Notes under the pieces: model-generated | The model's database searches: none | What the model saw: the letters and a program-made list of their open reading frames with translations, nothing else | What the model was told of the DNA's origin: nothing | Part shown: piece by piece, positions 7,333-15,854 of the stretch | Layout: each line of letters begins with the position of its first letter | Position numbering within the stretch: position 1 is the first letter of the stretch | DNA from: Pseudobutyrivibrio xylanivorans | GTDB taxonomy: Bacteria > Bacillota > Clostridia > Lachnospirales > Lachnospiraceae | NCBI RefSeq assembly: GCF_008935055.1 | Contig: NZ_CP043028.1 | Span: forward strand, 695,501-759,500 | Length of the DNA: 64,000 nt | Reading direction: 5' to 3' | Made by a program: the position numbers and the translations under genes

Positions 7333-7701
7333 CTATTTTTCTTTCTTATCAAGCATTCCAATATCCATTAAAGCTCTCACATATCCCATGACCCTGTCCC
7401 GCTGTGCATTATCAAGCTTAGAATAACCAGTAAGCAATTTCCCCATCTCAGATTCTTTACCAACTACATAATACTCTGGCTTATTTGCTCTGCCGCCATC
7501 CTCCTCTACACCTGATAATAACCACTCAGGTGTAACATTAAGAGTTTTACAGATAATCAGAATTTTATCCGAAGAAGGATTTGTGGCCTTCTTTCTCCAG
7601 TCACTGATTGTGCTCTGTGGAATACCTGTCCTTTCAGAAAACTCTTTCTGCGTCAGGTTAGATTCATCTATTAATCGAAGTATTCTCTCACTTACTGTCA
7701 T
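7333..7701 (-). CDS. XRE-family transcription regulator, possible antitoxin/autorepressor
   Basis: A 122-aa protein beginning MTVSERILRL. Residues about 5-62 form a Cro/CI helix-turn-helix (LTQKEFSERTGIPQSTISDW). The C-terminal half is helical and ends DKKEK. An upstream in-frame ATG at 7812 would place the promoter inside the gene, so the start at 7701 is preferred; GGGG lies upstream. The gene sits between its operator and the RES gene. Classic Xre-RES antitoxins carry a DUF2384-type domain, which I do not see here. An ordinary repressor controlling the RES gene is therefore as likely as a true antitoxin. Confidence 0.8.
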   Translation of the reverse strand: MTVSERILRLIDESNLTQKEFSERTGIPQSTISDWRKKATNPSSDKILIICKTLNVTPEWLLSGVEEDGGRANKPEYYVVGKESEMGKLLTGYSKLDNAQRDRVMGYVRALMDIGMLDKKEK

Positions 7702-7720
7702 CTTTTTCCCCTGTTTCCGG

Positions 7721-7782
7721 TTTGTGGAATATAAGATATTTACTATTTTACGTATTATATTCACAAAAAATATCGGTGTCAA
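7721..7782 (-). promoter_or_regulatory. Consensus promoter and inverted-repeat operator of the XRE-RES operon
   Basis: On the minus strand TTGACA (7777-7782), 17 bases, TATAAT (7754-7759): a perfect sigma-A consensus. Inverted repeats TTTGTGGAATATAA (7721-7734) and TTATATTCACAAA (7755-7767) overlap the -10 and the start region. This is the classical place for autorepression by the XRE protein. Confidence 0.8.
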
Positions 7783-7868
7783 CCCCAAATCGAACTTTTG
7801 TTTTTGCGACAATTTCGTAACGGGTCAGACACCAATGTGTAATGTGTAAAGGTGTAAAGGCCAACCTT

Positions 7869-8283
7869 TTATGGCTGACCAATCTCTCCATTCATTATAT
7901 GAAAAATACGTTGCTCATCCCATAACCCATTTGGAAATATAGATAATTCATCTTTATGCTTTCTGATAATTCTAACTGGCTTATCACCAGAATTATCATA
8001 AACGTGCAAAATGTCACATATGTTGAGCAATGTATTTATATTATTTAACGACTTCCAATACCTAGATATTATTTTATTTTTCTCAACATCATGTCCACCA
8101 CCTGCTACTCTGGACTTTATTCTAGCAACATTTATTTCCGGATTTGATGTTAGAACAAAAACCCCTTTGATAAAATATCCCTCACCCTTTGCCTTCTCCA
8201 ATATATCCAATTTGTACTTAGAAGATAAAACCGTTTCAAAAGTAAAATCTCGTTTGTAGTCAAAAGTATTACATATTTGCTTT
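7869..8283 (-). pseudogene. Zeta-toxin-type kinase, N-terminal part missing
   Basis: The readable part contains FTFETVLSS, GYFIKGVFVLTSNPEINVARI, RVAGGGHDV, RYWKSL and HVYDNS. These are the middle and end of a zeta toxin / UDP-GlcNAc kinase-like P-loop protein. The frame continues upstream of the ATG at 8210 without a start, as far as about 8283. The Walker A loop and the first 60 or so residues are gone. The IS21 element begins about 160 bases further on. It cannot bind ATP, and no epsilon antitoxin is present. Confidence 0.75.
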
Positions 8284-8439
8284 CCCTTTATTCGTTAGAT
8301 TAACAATTGATTTTTTTACAGCCAACCATAAAATAAAAATCAGGGTATCTACAATCACTCTCCCTGCTATTAAAACGAAATTATTCATAAAGTAAAATGC
8401 ACTTTCCTCGGAAAAATAGCAGCGATTCCAAATAGATGA
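8284..8439. other. Unassigned remnant between zeta fragment and IS21
   Basis: About 155 bases with a minus-strand open frame whose text includes VIVDTLIFILWLAVKK, a possible membrane helix. The frame runs out into the IS21 terminal repeats and lacks a credible start, so it may be the tail of a disrupted small membrane protein or chance. Confidence 0.3.
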
Positions 8440-8455
8440 TGATTCTTGCAATATT

Positions 8456-8549
8456 CGGACAGCATTACTGTAACTCCCGGACAGCGTTCCTATAACATTC
8501 GGACAAGCAATCCTATAACTCTCGGACAAGGTTCCTGAAACATCCGGAC
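8456..8549 (+). repeat. IS21 left-end multiple repeats
   Basis: Five CGGACA-type units spaced 22, 22, 23 and 22 bases, about two helical turns. These are expected to be transposase (IstA) binding sites. Confidence 0.8.
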
Positions 8550-8572
8550 AAATGACATCGCAATTCTACTCA

Positions 8573-8600
8573 CTTAGAATGTATGTAAATACATTCTAAG
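8573..8600 (+). promoter_or_regulatory. Perfect 12-bp hairpin at the istA ribosome site
   Basis: CTTAGAATGTAT-GTAA-ATACATTCTAAG. The right arm reaches into the AAGGAGGG ribosome site (8598-8605). It could hide the site when read-through RNA enters from outside, or be an operator. Confidence 0.6.
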
Positions 8601-8612
8601 GAGGGTAATGAA

Positions 8613-10178
8613 ATGAGGTGTCTACCAATGATGACTATTACTGAAATCCTTCGCTTGAAGGAAGAAATTCATCTAACTTGTCGTGAGATTGGAGAAGCAG
8701 CTGGCTGTTCAAAATCAACTGTTTCTGAAATTTTGTCACGCTGCAAAAAATGTGGGCTCACATACCAAGATGCTTTACAATTATCTCCTGCTAGAATTAA
8801 TGAGCTCATTTATCCTGACGCTTTTGGGCGTAAGCAATCCAAAGAAGAACCTGACTGGGAGGTTTATCACAAGGAGTTACTTGATAATCCAAGAAGAAAC
8901 CTCCAATACATTTGGCAGGAAGAATACCGTCCTGAGTATCCTGATGGATACAGTTACAGCAGATTCTGTGCCAAGTACAATGAGTGGAAAGACAACACTG
9001 GTAAAAATGTTGTCATGCCTCAGGAAAGAGAGCCAGGCAAGGAACTATTTATCGACTGGATTGGCGATACGCTCCCTTGTGTCGTGGATAACATCACAGG
9101 TGAAAAACATGAAGCTCATTTCTTTGTTACAACACTTGGTGACAGTTCGTATCCATTTGTTGAAGCTTTTCCTGATGAAACACAGCTTAACTGGAATCAG
9201 GCTCACATAGATGCCTTTGAGTGGTATGGTGGTTTGCCACGCATACTTGTTCCAGATAATTGCAAGACAGCTGTTGTGCATACAAACCTTTATGATCCAA
9301 AGATTAATGAGGCATACAATGCATTGGCTCGTCATTATCAGGTCGCTATTATTCCAGCAAGAGTGCGTAAGCCTCGTGATAAAGCCTCTGTTGAATCAGG
9401 TGTTGGCTGGCTTGAAACCTGGCTTCTTGAATGGCTTAAGGGACGAATCTATTACAGCTTTGAAGCTCTTAATCACGACATAAGAGAACGTGTCCTAGAG
9501 CTTGTTGAAGTAAAATTTAAGCATCGTCCTGGATCAAGAAGAAGTAACTTTATTGCTATAGATAAGCCAGCACTCAGGCCATTACCACAGGACCGTTTTG
9601 AAGCCTTTACAACTAGGAAAGTAAGCAAGGTGCCAAACAATTATCATGTAAAATTTGCTGATTTTTATTATTCTGTTCCGTATAGCTACTATAAGCGTAG
9701 TGTTGTAATTCATGCCTATGCTAAGAAGATTGAAATCTTCGATAGCGTTGGAAACAGAATCGCTATACACCAAAGAAGGTACGCAGGTCAGCGCTATGTA
9801 ACCACTACAGAGCATATGCCTGATAATCATAAAGCCATTGCTGAATTCAATGGATTAAATGGTACTTACTACAAGCAAAAGGCTTTTAGGATTGGTCCAA
9901 ACACCTTTAACTTTGTTGATAAGCTTTTAGCCTCTTATGAGTTTGAAGAGCAGGCTTATAAATCCTGCATGGCTGTAATAAACTTCAGCCATACTTATGG
10001 TGATACCAGAGTCGAGAATGCCTGTGAAAAAGCACTTAGTCTTAACTCTGTCACATATACAACCCTGAAAAACATTCTTAAGAATGGTCAGGATATGTTA
10101 CCAATTAAGCAAAGCAGTTCCGATGCGGACACTCCAACTCCACACCATGAAAATCTCCGTATCGGAGAATGGATGTAA
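8613..10178 (+). CDS. istA: IS21 transposase IstA
   Basis: A 521-aa DDE transposase. An N-terminal helix-turn-helix lies at about 22-45 (CREIGEAAGCSKSTVSEIL). The catalytic triad is Asp148 (FIDWIGDT), Asp215 (LVPDNCKTA) and Glu261 (KASVESGVGW), spaced as in IS21. A beta-barrel-like region follows at about 330-400. The start has AAGGAGGG 7 bases upstream; the ATG at 8608 is followed by a stop and is not used. istB follows with 14 bases between genes. All catalytic residues are present. Confidence 0.95.
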   Translation: MRCLPMMTITEILRLKEEIHLTCREIGEAAGCSKSTVSEILSRCKKCGLTYQDALQLSPARINELIYPDAFGRKQSKEEPDWEVYHKELLDNPRRNLQYIWQEEYRPEYPDGYSYSRFCAKYNEWKDNTGKNVVMPQEREPGKELFIDWIGDTLPCVVDNITGEKHEAHFFVTTLGDSSYPFVEAFPDETQLNWNQAHIDAFEWYGGLPRILVPDNCKTAVVHTNLYDPKINEAYNALARHYQVAIIPARVRKPRDKASVESGVGWLETWLLEWLKGRIYYSFEALNHDIRERVLELVEVKFKHRPGSRRSNFIAIDKPALRPLPQDRFEAFTTRKVSKVPNNYHVKFADFYYSVPYSYYKRSVVIHAYAKKIEIFDSVGNRIAIHQRRYAGQRYVTTTEHMPDNHKAIAEFNGLNGTYYKQKAFRIGPNTFNFVDKLLASYEFEEQAYKSCMAVINFSHTYGDTRVENACEKALSLNSVTYTTLKNILKNGQDMLPIKQSSSDADTPTPHHENLRIGEWM

Positions 10179-10192
10179 AGGAGGTGTCCATC

Positions 10193-10984
10193 ATGAATTA
10201 TCAAACTGCCGAGCAATTATCAGCCATGAAGCTGCATGCAATGCGTCTTGAGTATGCAAGACAGGATGAGTTACCAGCATCAGAAGATTTACCTTTTGAT
10301 GAGAGGATGGCAATGATTGTCACTGCTCAGTACGACGCAAGGCAACGGGCAAAAACTGACAGACTTATAAAACTAGCTTCTCTCAGAGAGCCAACGGCTA
10401 CGCTAGAGAACATCGATTTTGATCCCATCAGAAAACTCAAGAAAGCTGATGTGGCAAGGCTGTCTGATTGCCAGTGGATTAAAAATGGCAATAACCTAAT
10501 AATCACAGGCGCCACTGGTGTGGGTAAGACCTACTTGTTATCAGCCTTTGGTAGAGCGGCCTGCATCTTTGGCTATTCGGTTAGATGTTATAGAACTACA
10601 AGACTTCTAACTGACTTAACCATAGGCAAGGGCGATGGCTCCTACAATAAGCTGATGCGTGACTTGGTAAAACCTGATTTGCTCATTCTGGATGATTTTG
10701 GAATGAAACAACTGGACTTGCCAATGACTCAGGATTTCCTTGAGGTTGTAGAAGAACGTTACCATCATCAAAGAGCTATCGCTATTTCAGCACAGCTTCC
10801 AGTGAAGGAGTGGCCTTCGGTTTTCAAGGATCCAACTATTGCAGATGCGGTACTTGACAGAATCGTGCGAAACGCATATCGTTTCGACCTAAAAGGTCCA
10901 TCAAGAAGACCTACGGTGGAACATCAGCCAGCTGACGCTGGAGATGACAGTTCCAACGCAAACAATTATACTGAAGAAAAATAG
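10193..10984 (+). CDS. istB: IS21 helper ATPase IstB
   Basis: A 263-aa AAA+ ATPase of the IstB/DnaC type that assembles on DNA and directs IstA to the target. Walker A is GATGVGKT at about 106-113 and Walker B is LLILDDFG. The start MNYQTAEQ is chosen because AAAGGAGG lies 8 bases upstream; the upstream in-frame ATG at 10169 lies inside istA. The C-terminal tail is acidic and polar. Confidence 0.95.
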   Translation: MNYQTAEQLSAMKLHAMRLEYARQDELPASEDLPFDERMAMIVTAQYDARQRAKTDRLIKLASLREPTATLENIDFDPIRKLKKADVARLSDCQWIKNGNNLIITGATGVGKTYLLSAFGRAACIFGYSVRCYRTTRLLTDLTIGKGDGSYNKLMRDLVKPDLLILDDFGMKQLDLPMTQDFLEVVEERYHHQRAIAISAQLPVKEWPSVFKDPTIADAVLDRIVRNAYRFDLKGPSRRPTVEHQPADAGDDSSNANNYTEEK

Positions 10985-11016
10985 ATGTCATCTTGTCAAC
11001 TTGGTACAGGAATCCT

Positions 11017-11089
11017 GTCCGGATGTTATTAGAACCATTGTCCGGATAATACAGGAACCATTGTCCGAATGTTACAGGATGCTTGTACC
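11017..11089 (-). repeat. IS21 right-end multiple repeats
   Basis: TTGTCCG-type units start at 11017, 11040 and 11063 (23-base spacing), inverted relative to the left end, followed by a GTACC variant at 11085. Confidence 0.8.
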
Positions 11090-11122
11090 AAATTGGCAAG
11101 AATAATCAAAATAGGACTAAAA

Positions 11123-11605
11123 TTAATTGTCTAAATAATGTATATATAGCAAATCCAATGAATTTCGCCCTATGAAAGCAAATGCTTTTCCAGTTCTTAA
11201 CTCTTCTATTCCTTGTGATAACTGTATTATAACTACACATCCTAATAGAGCCACCAAAACACATATCATAGAGCAAGGTTACGAGCGTGAAGCAATTTCT
11301 ATGTAAATTCCTTTTCCAAAAACAAGGTATATCCAAAAGAAAAAGCAACACACCCCAGCACCTTTCCATGCCAATGATTCCATATCTATATTATTAGCAA
11401 GATAATTACCACATTCCATAAATAACATAATAAGTGGCACAATATCCAAATCTTGTGGTAACTGTAAAAATGTACCAAGCCACATTCCCCAAAATGCGGA
11501 CATCAATAAAATTACAAATCTATATTTTTTTTATTTGGCAGTCAAATACTCTATAGAACAACTTTCCCCAAAATAATGCTACCAAAAACCAAAGTATTCC
11601 AATTC
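11123..11605 (-). pseudogene. Membrane O-acyltransferase, frameshifted C-terminal remnant
   Basis: Three consecutive minus-strand frames join into one protein. GILWFLVALFWGKLFYR comes first. A break at an A-run near 11525 follows, then FVILLMSAFWGMWLGTFLQL to about 11290. After a second break near 11275 it continues SMICVLVALLGCVV and IGRNSLDLLYIH, ending at a TAA. The last motif is typical of the acyltransferase-3 fold. The N-terminal half with the catalytic histidine is missing. It was probably a glycan O-acetylase belonging to the polysaccharide locus and then cut by the mobile elements. Confidence 0.65.
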
Positions 11606-11669
11606 TATATATATACATTTAAATTGAAAAATGGTATATAATCTGCCACGTTCCCCCACAATAAAGAAC

Positions 11670-11828
11670 TTAATTGTATATATGTATTCTGCACAAAGGA
11701 ATTTTGTAAATGGTAGTTGATTTACCAAATCCATTAGGACCTGTTATAACAGTAATTCCACCACTATTAAGGACAAGCTCATAATCAAATCTACCAAACA
11801 ACCCATTGATTCGTATACATCTCAGCAT
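11670..11828 (-). pseudogene. N-terminal fragment of an AAA/ABC-type ATPase
   Basis: ATG at 11828 with AAGGAG 9 bases upstream begins MLRCIRINGLFGRFDYELVL and reaches Walker A GPNGFGKST at about residues 30-38, then ends after 52 codons. The start resembles AAA ATPases found in anti-phage or island genes. The rest of the protein (Walker B, signature) is absent; acyltransferase remnant sequence follows. The intact start and ribosome site suggest a recent 3' deletion. Confidence 0.65.
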
Positions 11829-12109
11829 AAGTATAATCTCCTTCACTTCAGAACATTAATACAATTATATAAAAGAATACAGCCATACCTTATATAAGCA
11901 AACTAGGCGACAACATTACTTGCAATAGATAATCTAAACATGTCTTATATATGACCACTTAACGCTTTTTCTTTAATCAATTTCTATGTATCTTTAAAGA
12001 ATTTTTGTACGCCCTCAATCTTTAAGATAAAATATATATAAGATACTCATTTTTACCATTTACTATTATACAGCACTATTGATGACATTTATCGCAATTT
12101 TTTGTGCTA
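11829..12109. other. AT-rich intergenic region, no gene seen
   Basis: Several TATAAT-like hexamers occur on the minus strand, for example near 11870 and 12060, which could drive the ATPase fragment. None has a good -35. No strong terminator follows the gene ending at 12110; I see only a weak 5-bp AGCAC/GTGCT pairing. Confidence 0.4.
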
Positions 12110-14689
12110 TTATTTATTAGCTGACACCTTTACAAAATATTTTTCATCACCCACCCAATAGCATAAATCATTCTTAACACCAAGCGTTTTATTATTATTA
12201 TCAACATGTAAATTAAGCTTTGATAGCGAACTAGCATCAAGCTTGTTTAAAGTATGATTATTACTATCGTATGAATTTATAACAATACTTTTAGCTTCCA
12301 TTGCCGCAATATCATGCTTTTTTTTGGAATCAAGATTGACAAAAGCCACACTATTTTCAATTCTACCAAAATTATATGCTGCAAAAGAGCCAGTTCGGTA
12401 TCCACTAAGCACACCATTAACATAGCAATTAAGTATCGTTCCATTCTCTGAAACTTTGTATGCAAAGCTTCCAACGGACTCACCTGAAATAGAACAGTTC
12501 AAAACATTAAGATTGCACACTACTCCATCTAATTCACCAAAAACTCCCATATTCTCATCATCATCAGACATTGAATAATAGTTAATCAAAGAATAGCCCT
12601 GTCCATCATAGTAGCCAGAAAACTTAGCTCTTCTTTGTGTCCACCCAATTGGATTAATCGATGTAACACCATCAAAAACTATGTTTGCCGTTTGGACAAA
12701 ATAAGCATTAGAAAAAGTTTCTCCTGAATTAGTTGCATCTACAAGATATAAAAAATCCTCGATACTACCTATTTCATATGGTTTATGTTCAGTCCCATTC
12801 CCACTAAATTTATATTCATTGCTATAAGTTCTATTAAGGTTAAAACTCGAGATACAGACAATTGCACAAAATATAAGTGCAAGCACACAAACATCAATTT
12901 TAAAATATAATTTTTCAAGATTGATTCTAATAACTCTATTCAATAATAATCTCAAAGTTATTCTAAAAACTATTGAAATAATAATAAAATACAATAGTAC
13001 AGTAGAAGCTGCCATCGGCATTTGTAGATTATCTGTAATAACACGGCTATCAACCCAACTCATATATGGTAAACCCAATGGTAACATCATGGTTCCCAAC
13101 ATAATGAGCTCATTTTTTCTTATTTCATCAGTATTTTTTAGTGCAGCAAATATAGCTGGGTAATAAAGTACTAAAACATATGTAAATGAAAAAGCTGGAT
13201 ACCACACACATGCAGTAGCGATTAAGAATAATGCCTCCCATTTTTTTTCACAAAAATAAGCTGTTAACAGCAACACTACTGTGATACATACCAAAAACAA
13301 GTTCGATGATGAAATGTTCGTTCCCATTAATAAATTAAGCAAAAGTCTAAGATTCTCAAGACTTAAATTTTGTCCCACACCTTGACTAGTCATAACTGTA
13401 CCTGCAGCGCTTAATCCATTTAGAAACTCCTTGAACGTCTCTATTCCATCAAATGCAAAAAAAGGAATTATAAACAATAAAAAACCTATAATAGCCAAAT
13501 GTATTGTCTCTTTATACCTTTTTTTCTTTAATGTCATAATCCCGAACAAAGCCGGATATACTTTTATACTTGCGGCAAATGCTAACGCTATATATGCAAT
13601 GTATCTTTTCTTCTTTTCCTCAGAATCAAAATATAAATAATATACCAATAAAAATACTAATGTCAGTAATATTATATTTCCTCTCTGAAAAGCAAACATA
13701 ATAGGACCAGATAACAAAATAGCCAATATGTATTTTTTTTCACCGTAATTACAAAGAATTTTTTCAAATAATGTAGCTAAAATATACAAGACAATTAGCG
13801 CTGTCAATACAAATAGAAACATCGCGATACTATTATTTCTCAATTCTAAGCCTGGTTCAATTTGCTGTATGTCTAATGGCATAAATAAGTGCAATATTTT
13901 TAGTAATAAAAAACATATAGCTGGATAACTCGCTTTTAAATAATAAGGATCTTTATTATTAAGCAAAGCAAGCATATTAAAATGATCCATAAAACAATCT
14001 GTTCTATTGGGAAAGAAATATGTTCCCCAATAATAGCCATTTGATAAAAACATCAACAGCCAGAAAATCACTTCACCCACTATTAAAAATTTTAGAAACA
14101 TTTCAACAGTAGTATCACACATATGAACTTCTAATAATCTCAAAAATAAGACTATTAATATAAATATAATGGTAAATATAACACCTAACGTCAGCACAAA
14201 TTTACAATTAAAACTTGTAGTCTGCCTAAACAAAGTTATATCTTCAATTATTATAGATTTGTTTAAATTACCCTCAAATCGTATTTTTACACGCGTAGTT
14301 TCTGTAGGAAGATTTATACTTATTTTGCCGTCTATATTTCTCAGATATTCATATTCATAATCAGCTCCATCTGAATAAAATAATTTAATCGCTAGATTAT
14401 TATTTCCCAGATTATCAACTGTAACTGTAATCCTATCTACATTCTCTATACTCGGTAAAACTATATACGCAAAGGAATCCTTTCGATAGTATTCTTGTCC
14501 AGTCACCTCATATCCATACGCATAAACTGAATTTCCGTCTTTATATTGAGCAATAATAGTTTCACTATCGCCGAAATGAAATGTACCTGAAGCAATCCAT
14601 TCGCAAAGAATAAATGCTGATATAAAAACCCCTAATAATACTAGTCTATAATTTTTTTTTATTAAATTTTTATCTATCAATTTGACCAT
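12110..14689 (-). CDS. GT87-like membrane glycosyltransferase with C-terminal GLUG-like repeat domain
   Basis: An 859-aa protein. A first membrane segment lies at about 14-32 and an outside domain at 35-155. About 10 membrane segments span 160-600, with the GT87/GT-C signature QRGN followed by IKVYPALFG. An outside repeat domain (630-859) has GNGTEHKPYEI, INPIGW, YDGQGYSL and NCYVNG, like GLUG beta-helix repeats. GT-C enzymes use polyprenyl-phosphate sugars and act outside the membrane. It is 50% larger than plain GT87 proteins because of the repeats. AAAAGG abuts the ATG; TTG at codon 4 (14680) would have better spacing. It is a close paralogue of the gene at 29534. Confidence 0.7.
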   Translation of the reverse strand: MVKLIDKNLIKKNYRLVLLGVFISAFILCEWIASGTFHFGDSETIIAQYKDGNSVYAYGYEVTGQEYYRKDSFAYIVLPSIENVDRITVTVDNLGNNNLAIKLFYSDGADYEYEYLRNIDGKISINLPTETTRVKIRFEGNLNKSIIIEDITLFRQTTSFNCKFVLTLGVIFTIIFILIVLFLRLLEVHMCDTTVEMFLKFLIVGEVIFWLLMFLSNGYYWGTYFFPNRTDCFMDHFNMLALLNNKDPYYLKASYPAICFLLLKILHLFMPLDIQQIEPGLELRNNSIAMFLFVLTALIVLYILATLFEKILCNYGEKKYILAILLSGPIMFAFQRGNIILLTLVFLLVYYLYFDSEEKKKRYIAYIALAFAASIKVYPALFGIMTLKKKRYKETIHLAIIGFLLFIIPFFAFDGIETFKEFLNGLSAAGTVMTSQGVGQNLSLENLRLLLNLLMGTNISSSNLFLVCITVVLLLTAYFCEKKWEALFLIATACVWYPAFSFTYVLVLYYPAIFAALKNTDEIRKNELIMLGTMMLPLGLPYMSWVDSRVITDNLQMPMAASTVLLYFIIISIVFRITLRLLLNRVIRINLEKLYFKIDVCVLALIFCAIVCISSFNLNRTYSNEYKFSGNGTEHKPYEIGSIEDFLYLVDATNSGETFSNAYFVQTANIVFDGVTSINPIGWTQRRAKFSGYYDGQGYSLINYYSMSDDDENMGVFGELDGVVCNLNVLNCSISGESVGSFAYKVSENGTILNCYVNGVLSGYRTGSFAAYNFGRIENSVAFVNLDSKKKHDIAAMEAKSIVINSYDSNNHTLNKLDASSLSKLNLHVDNNNKTLGVKNDLCYWVGDEKYFVKVSANK

Positions 14690-14723
14690 CCTTTTGGAAA
14701 CATAGTTTTAGTTTAGGTATCTT

Positions 14724-15803
14724 TTATGTAGAAATCTTCATAATAAGATTTTTATATACACTACAACTTTTAATCCATAAGCTTAACATCATAAGAATAA
14801 ATGAAACCCCAAACGCAACTACTATACTAATAATCTTCTGATTATTTCCTGTATACTTTAGAAGTGTTGCCAATTCCTTTGGATGTTGCACCCAGACAAA
14901 ATGACCAAAAAAAAGCGCTCCGCTATACTTACCTAACCAAATAGCTATTCTATTCTCTTTCAACAATGATCCTATTATAGAAATATCGCTTAATGATATA
15001 GTCAGACCTATAACCATCAAGATAACAGCCTGTTCATCAAAAATACTATTATCTGAAGTATACAAGTGCATATGCAAAAGAATCAATACATAGCAAACTA
15101 TTTCCAACAAGGTAAAAACTATTACCTTCTTCTTACTTAGTTTTTTTTCATTTAATGAAACCGCCTGTTCATATACAAAACATCCCAACGAAATAAAAGC
15201 TATACTTCTTAGATTACCCGTATTAATTATTCCAAATAAATACTCCGCTGGCACGTTAAGAGTTCCATAAGTATGTATGAGTATACCTAGTATTAACATA
15301 GACAAAATCGGAGCTATCAATTTACAATACTCTGTATAGTGTCTTCTGACAAATGGATATATTATAGATATACCAATAAACATTGAAGACAAATACCATA
15401 CTATGCCAGAAACACTGGCTACTGGCATTCCAAAACTTTGTAAAAAAAGGAAATCATTTAATACATGCCTAAAGTAATTATAACTATGAATATCAACAAC
15501 TCCTATTAAAACAAAAAATAGTAGTCCAATAAATGTAGAGATAATCAATTCTGGGAATATTGCTAATATTCTCTTATATAAATACGAATATGTTTTTTTT
15601 ACAGTGCTGTGAATATCCTCTGTGTATTCATGCTCACATTCTTTTTTACAACTCTTTGCTATAAATGCGCCGGTAAGTATGTAAAAAAACTCAACACTCA
15701 AAAATCCCCCCCACATTGCCATATAACCTTCAAGCATCGCATGATGTGCTACTATTGCAATCGCAAATACAAACCTCAAAAATTCGATATTGCCTGCTCT
15801 TTT
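14724..15803 (-). CDS. Acyltransferase-3 family membrane O-acyltransferase
   Basis: About 360 aa with some 10 membrane segments. The start NIEFLRFVFAIAIVAHHA holds the family R-x-x-A-x-x-x-x-x-x-H pattern, followed by FLSVEFFYILTGAFIA. Members move acetyl or other acyl groups across the membrane onto sugars (OafA type). The start is GTG (codon ending 15806) with CGGAGG 7 bases upstream. The entry uses the stretch from the codon after it. It lies between the flippase and a GT87-like gene, so the target is probably this cell-surface glycan. Confidence 0.85.
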   Translation of the reverse strand, partial: KRAGNIEFLRFVFAIAIVAHHAMLEGYMAMWGGFLSVEFFYILTGAFIAKSCKKECEHEYTEDIHSTVKKTYSYLYKRILAIFPELIISTFIGLLFFVLIGVVDIHSYNYFRHVLNDFLFLQSFGMPVASVSGIVWYLSSMFIGISIIYPFVRRHYTEYCKLIAPILSMLILGILIHTYGTLNVPAEYLFGIINTGNLRSIAFISLGCFVYEQAVSLNEKKLSKKKVIVFTLLEIVCYVLILLHMHLYTSDNSIFDEQAVILMVIGLTISLSDISIIGSLLKENRIAIWLGKYSGALFFGHFVWVQHPKELATLLKYTGNNQKIISIVVAFGVSFILMMLSLWIKSCSVYKNLIMKIST

Positions 15804-15854
15804 CACGTATTATCCTCCGAAACATTTCTAAAAAGCACCTATAATTTATAAGCT

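Larger units (their letters stand above)
8440..11095 (+). mobile_element. IS21-family insertion sequence, apparently complete
   Basis: istA and istB are intact and overlap only slightly in spacing. Both ends carry repeated CGGAC/GTCCG blocks: left at 8456, 8478, 8500, 8523 and 8545, right at 11017, 11040 and 11063 in inverted orientation. Exact outer borders and target duplication cannot be fixed by eye. It is the only element in the window that looks able to move. Confidence 0.85.

Noticed and set aside
6046..7839. Direct repeats ACCAATGTG at 6046-6054 and 7831-7839 bracketing the XRE-RES pair
   Set aside because: Only 9 exact bases with loose flanking similarity; chance is likely. Worth noting only if relatives show the pair moving as a unit.
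8269..8529. 86-codon minus-strand frame upstream of the zeta fragment
   Set aside because: It begins inside IS21 terminal repeats, has no ribosome site, and only the last part could be real. Listed only as an unassigned remnant.
8456..8549. Array-like spacing suggesting a CRISPR
   Set aside because: Units are only about 6 bases conserved and belong to the IS21 end; an inverted set is at the other end. The 13-base array at 3290-3409 is also too short and degenerate to be CRISPR.
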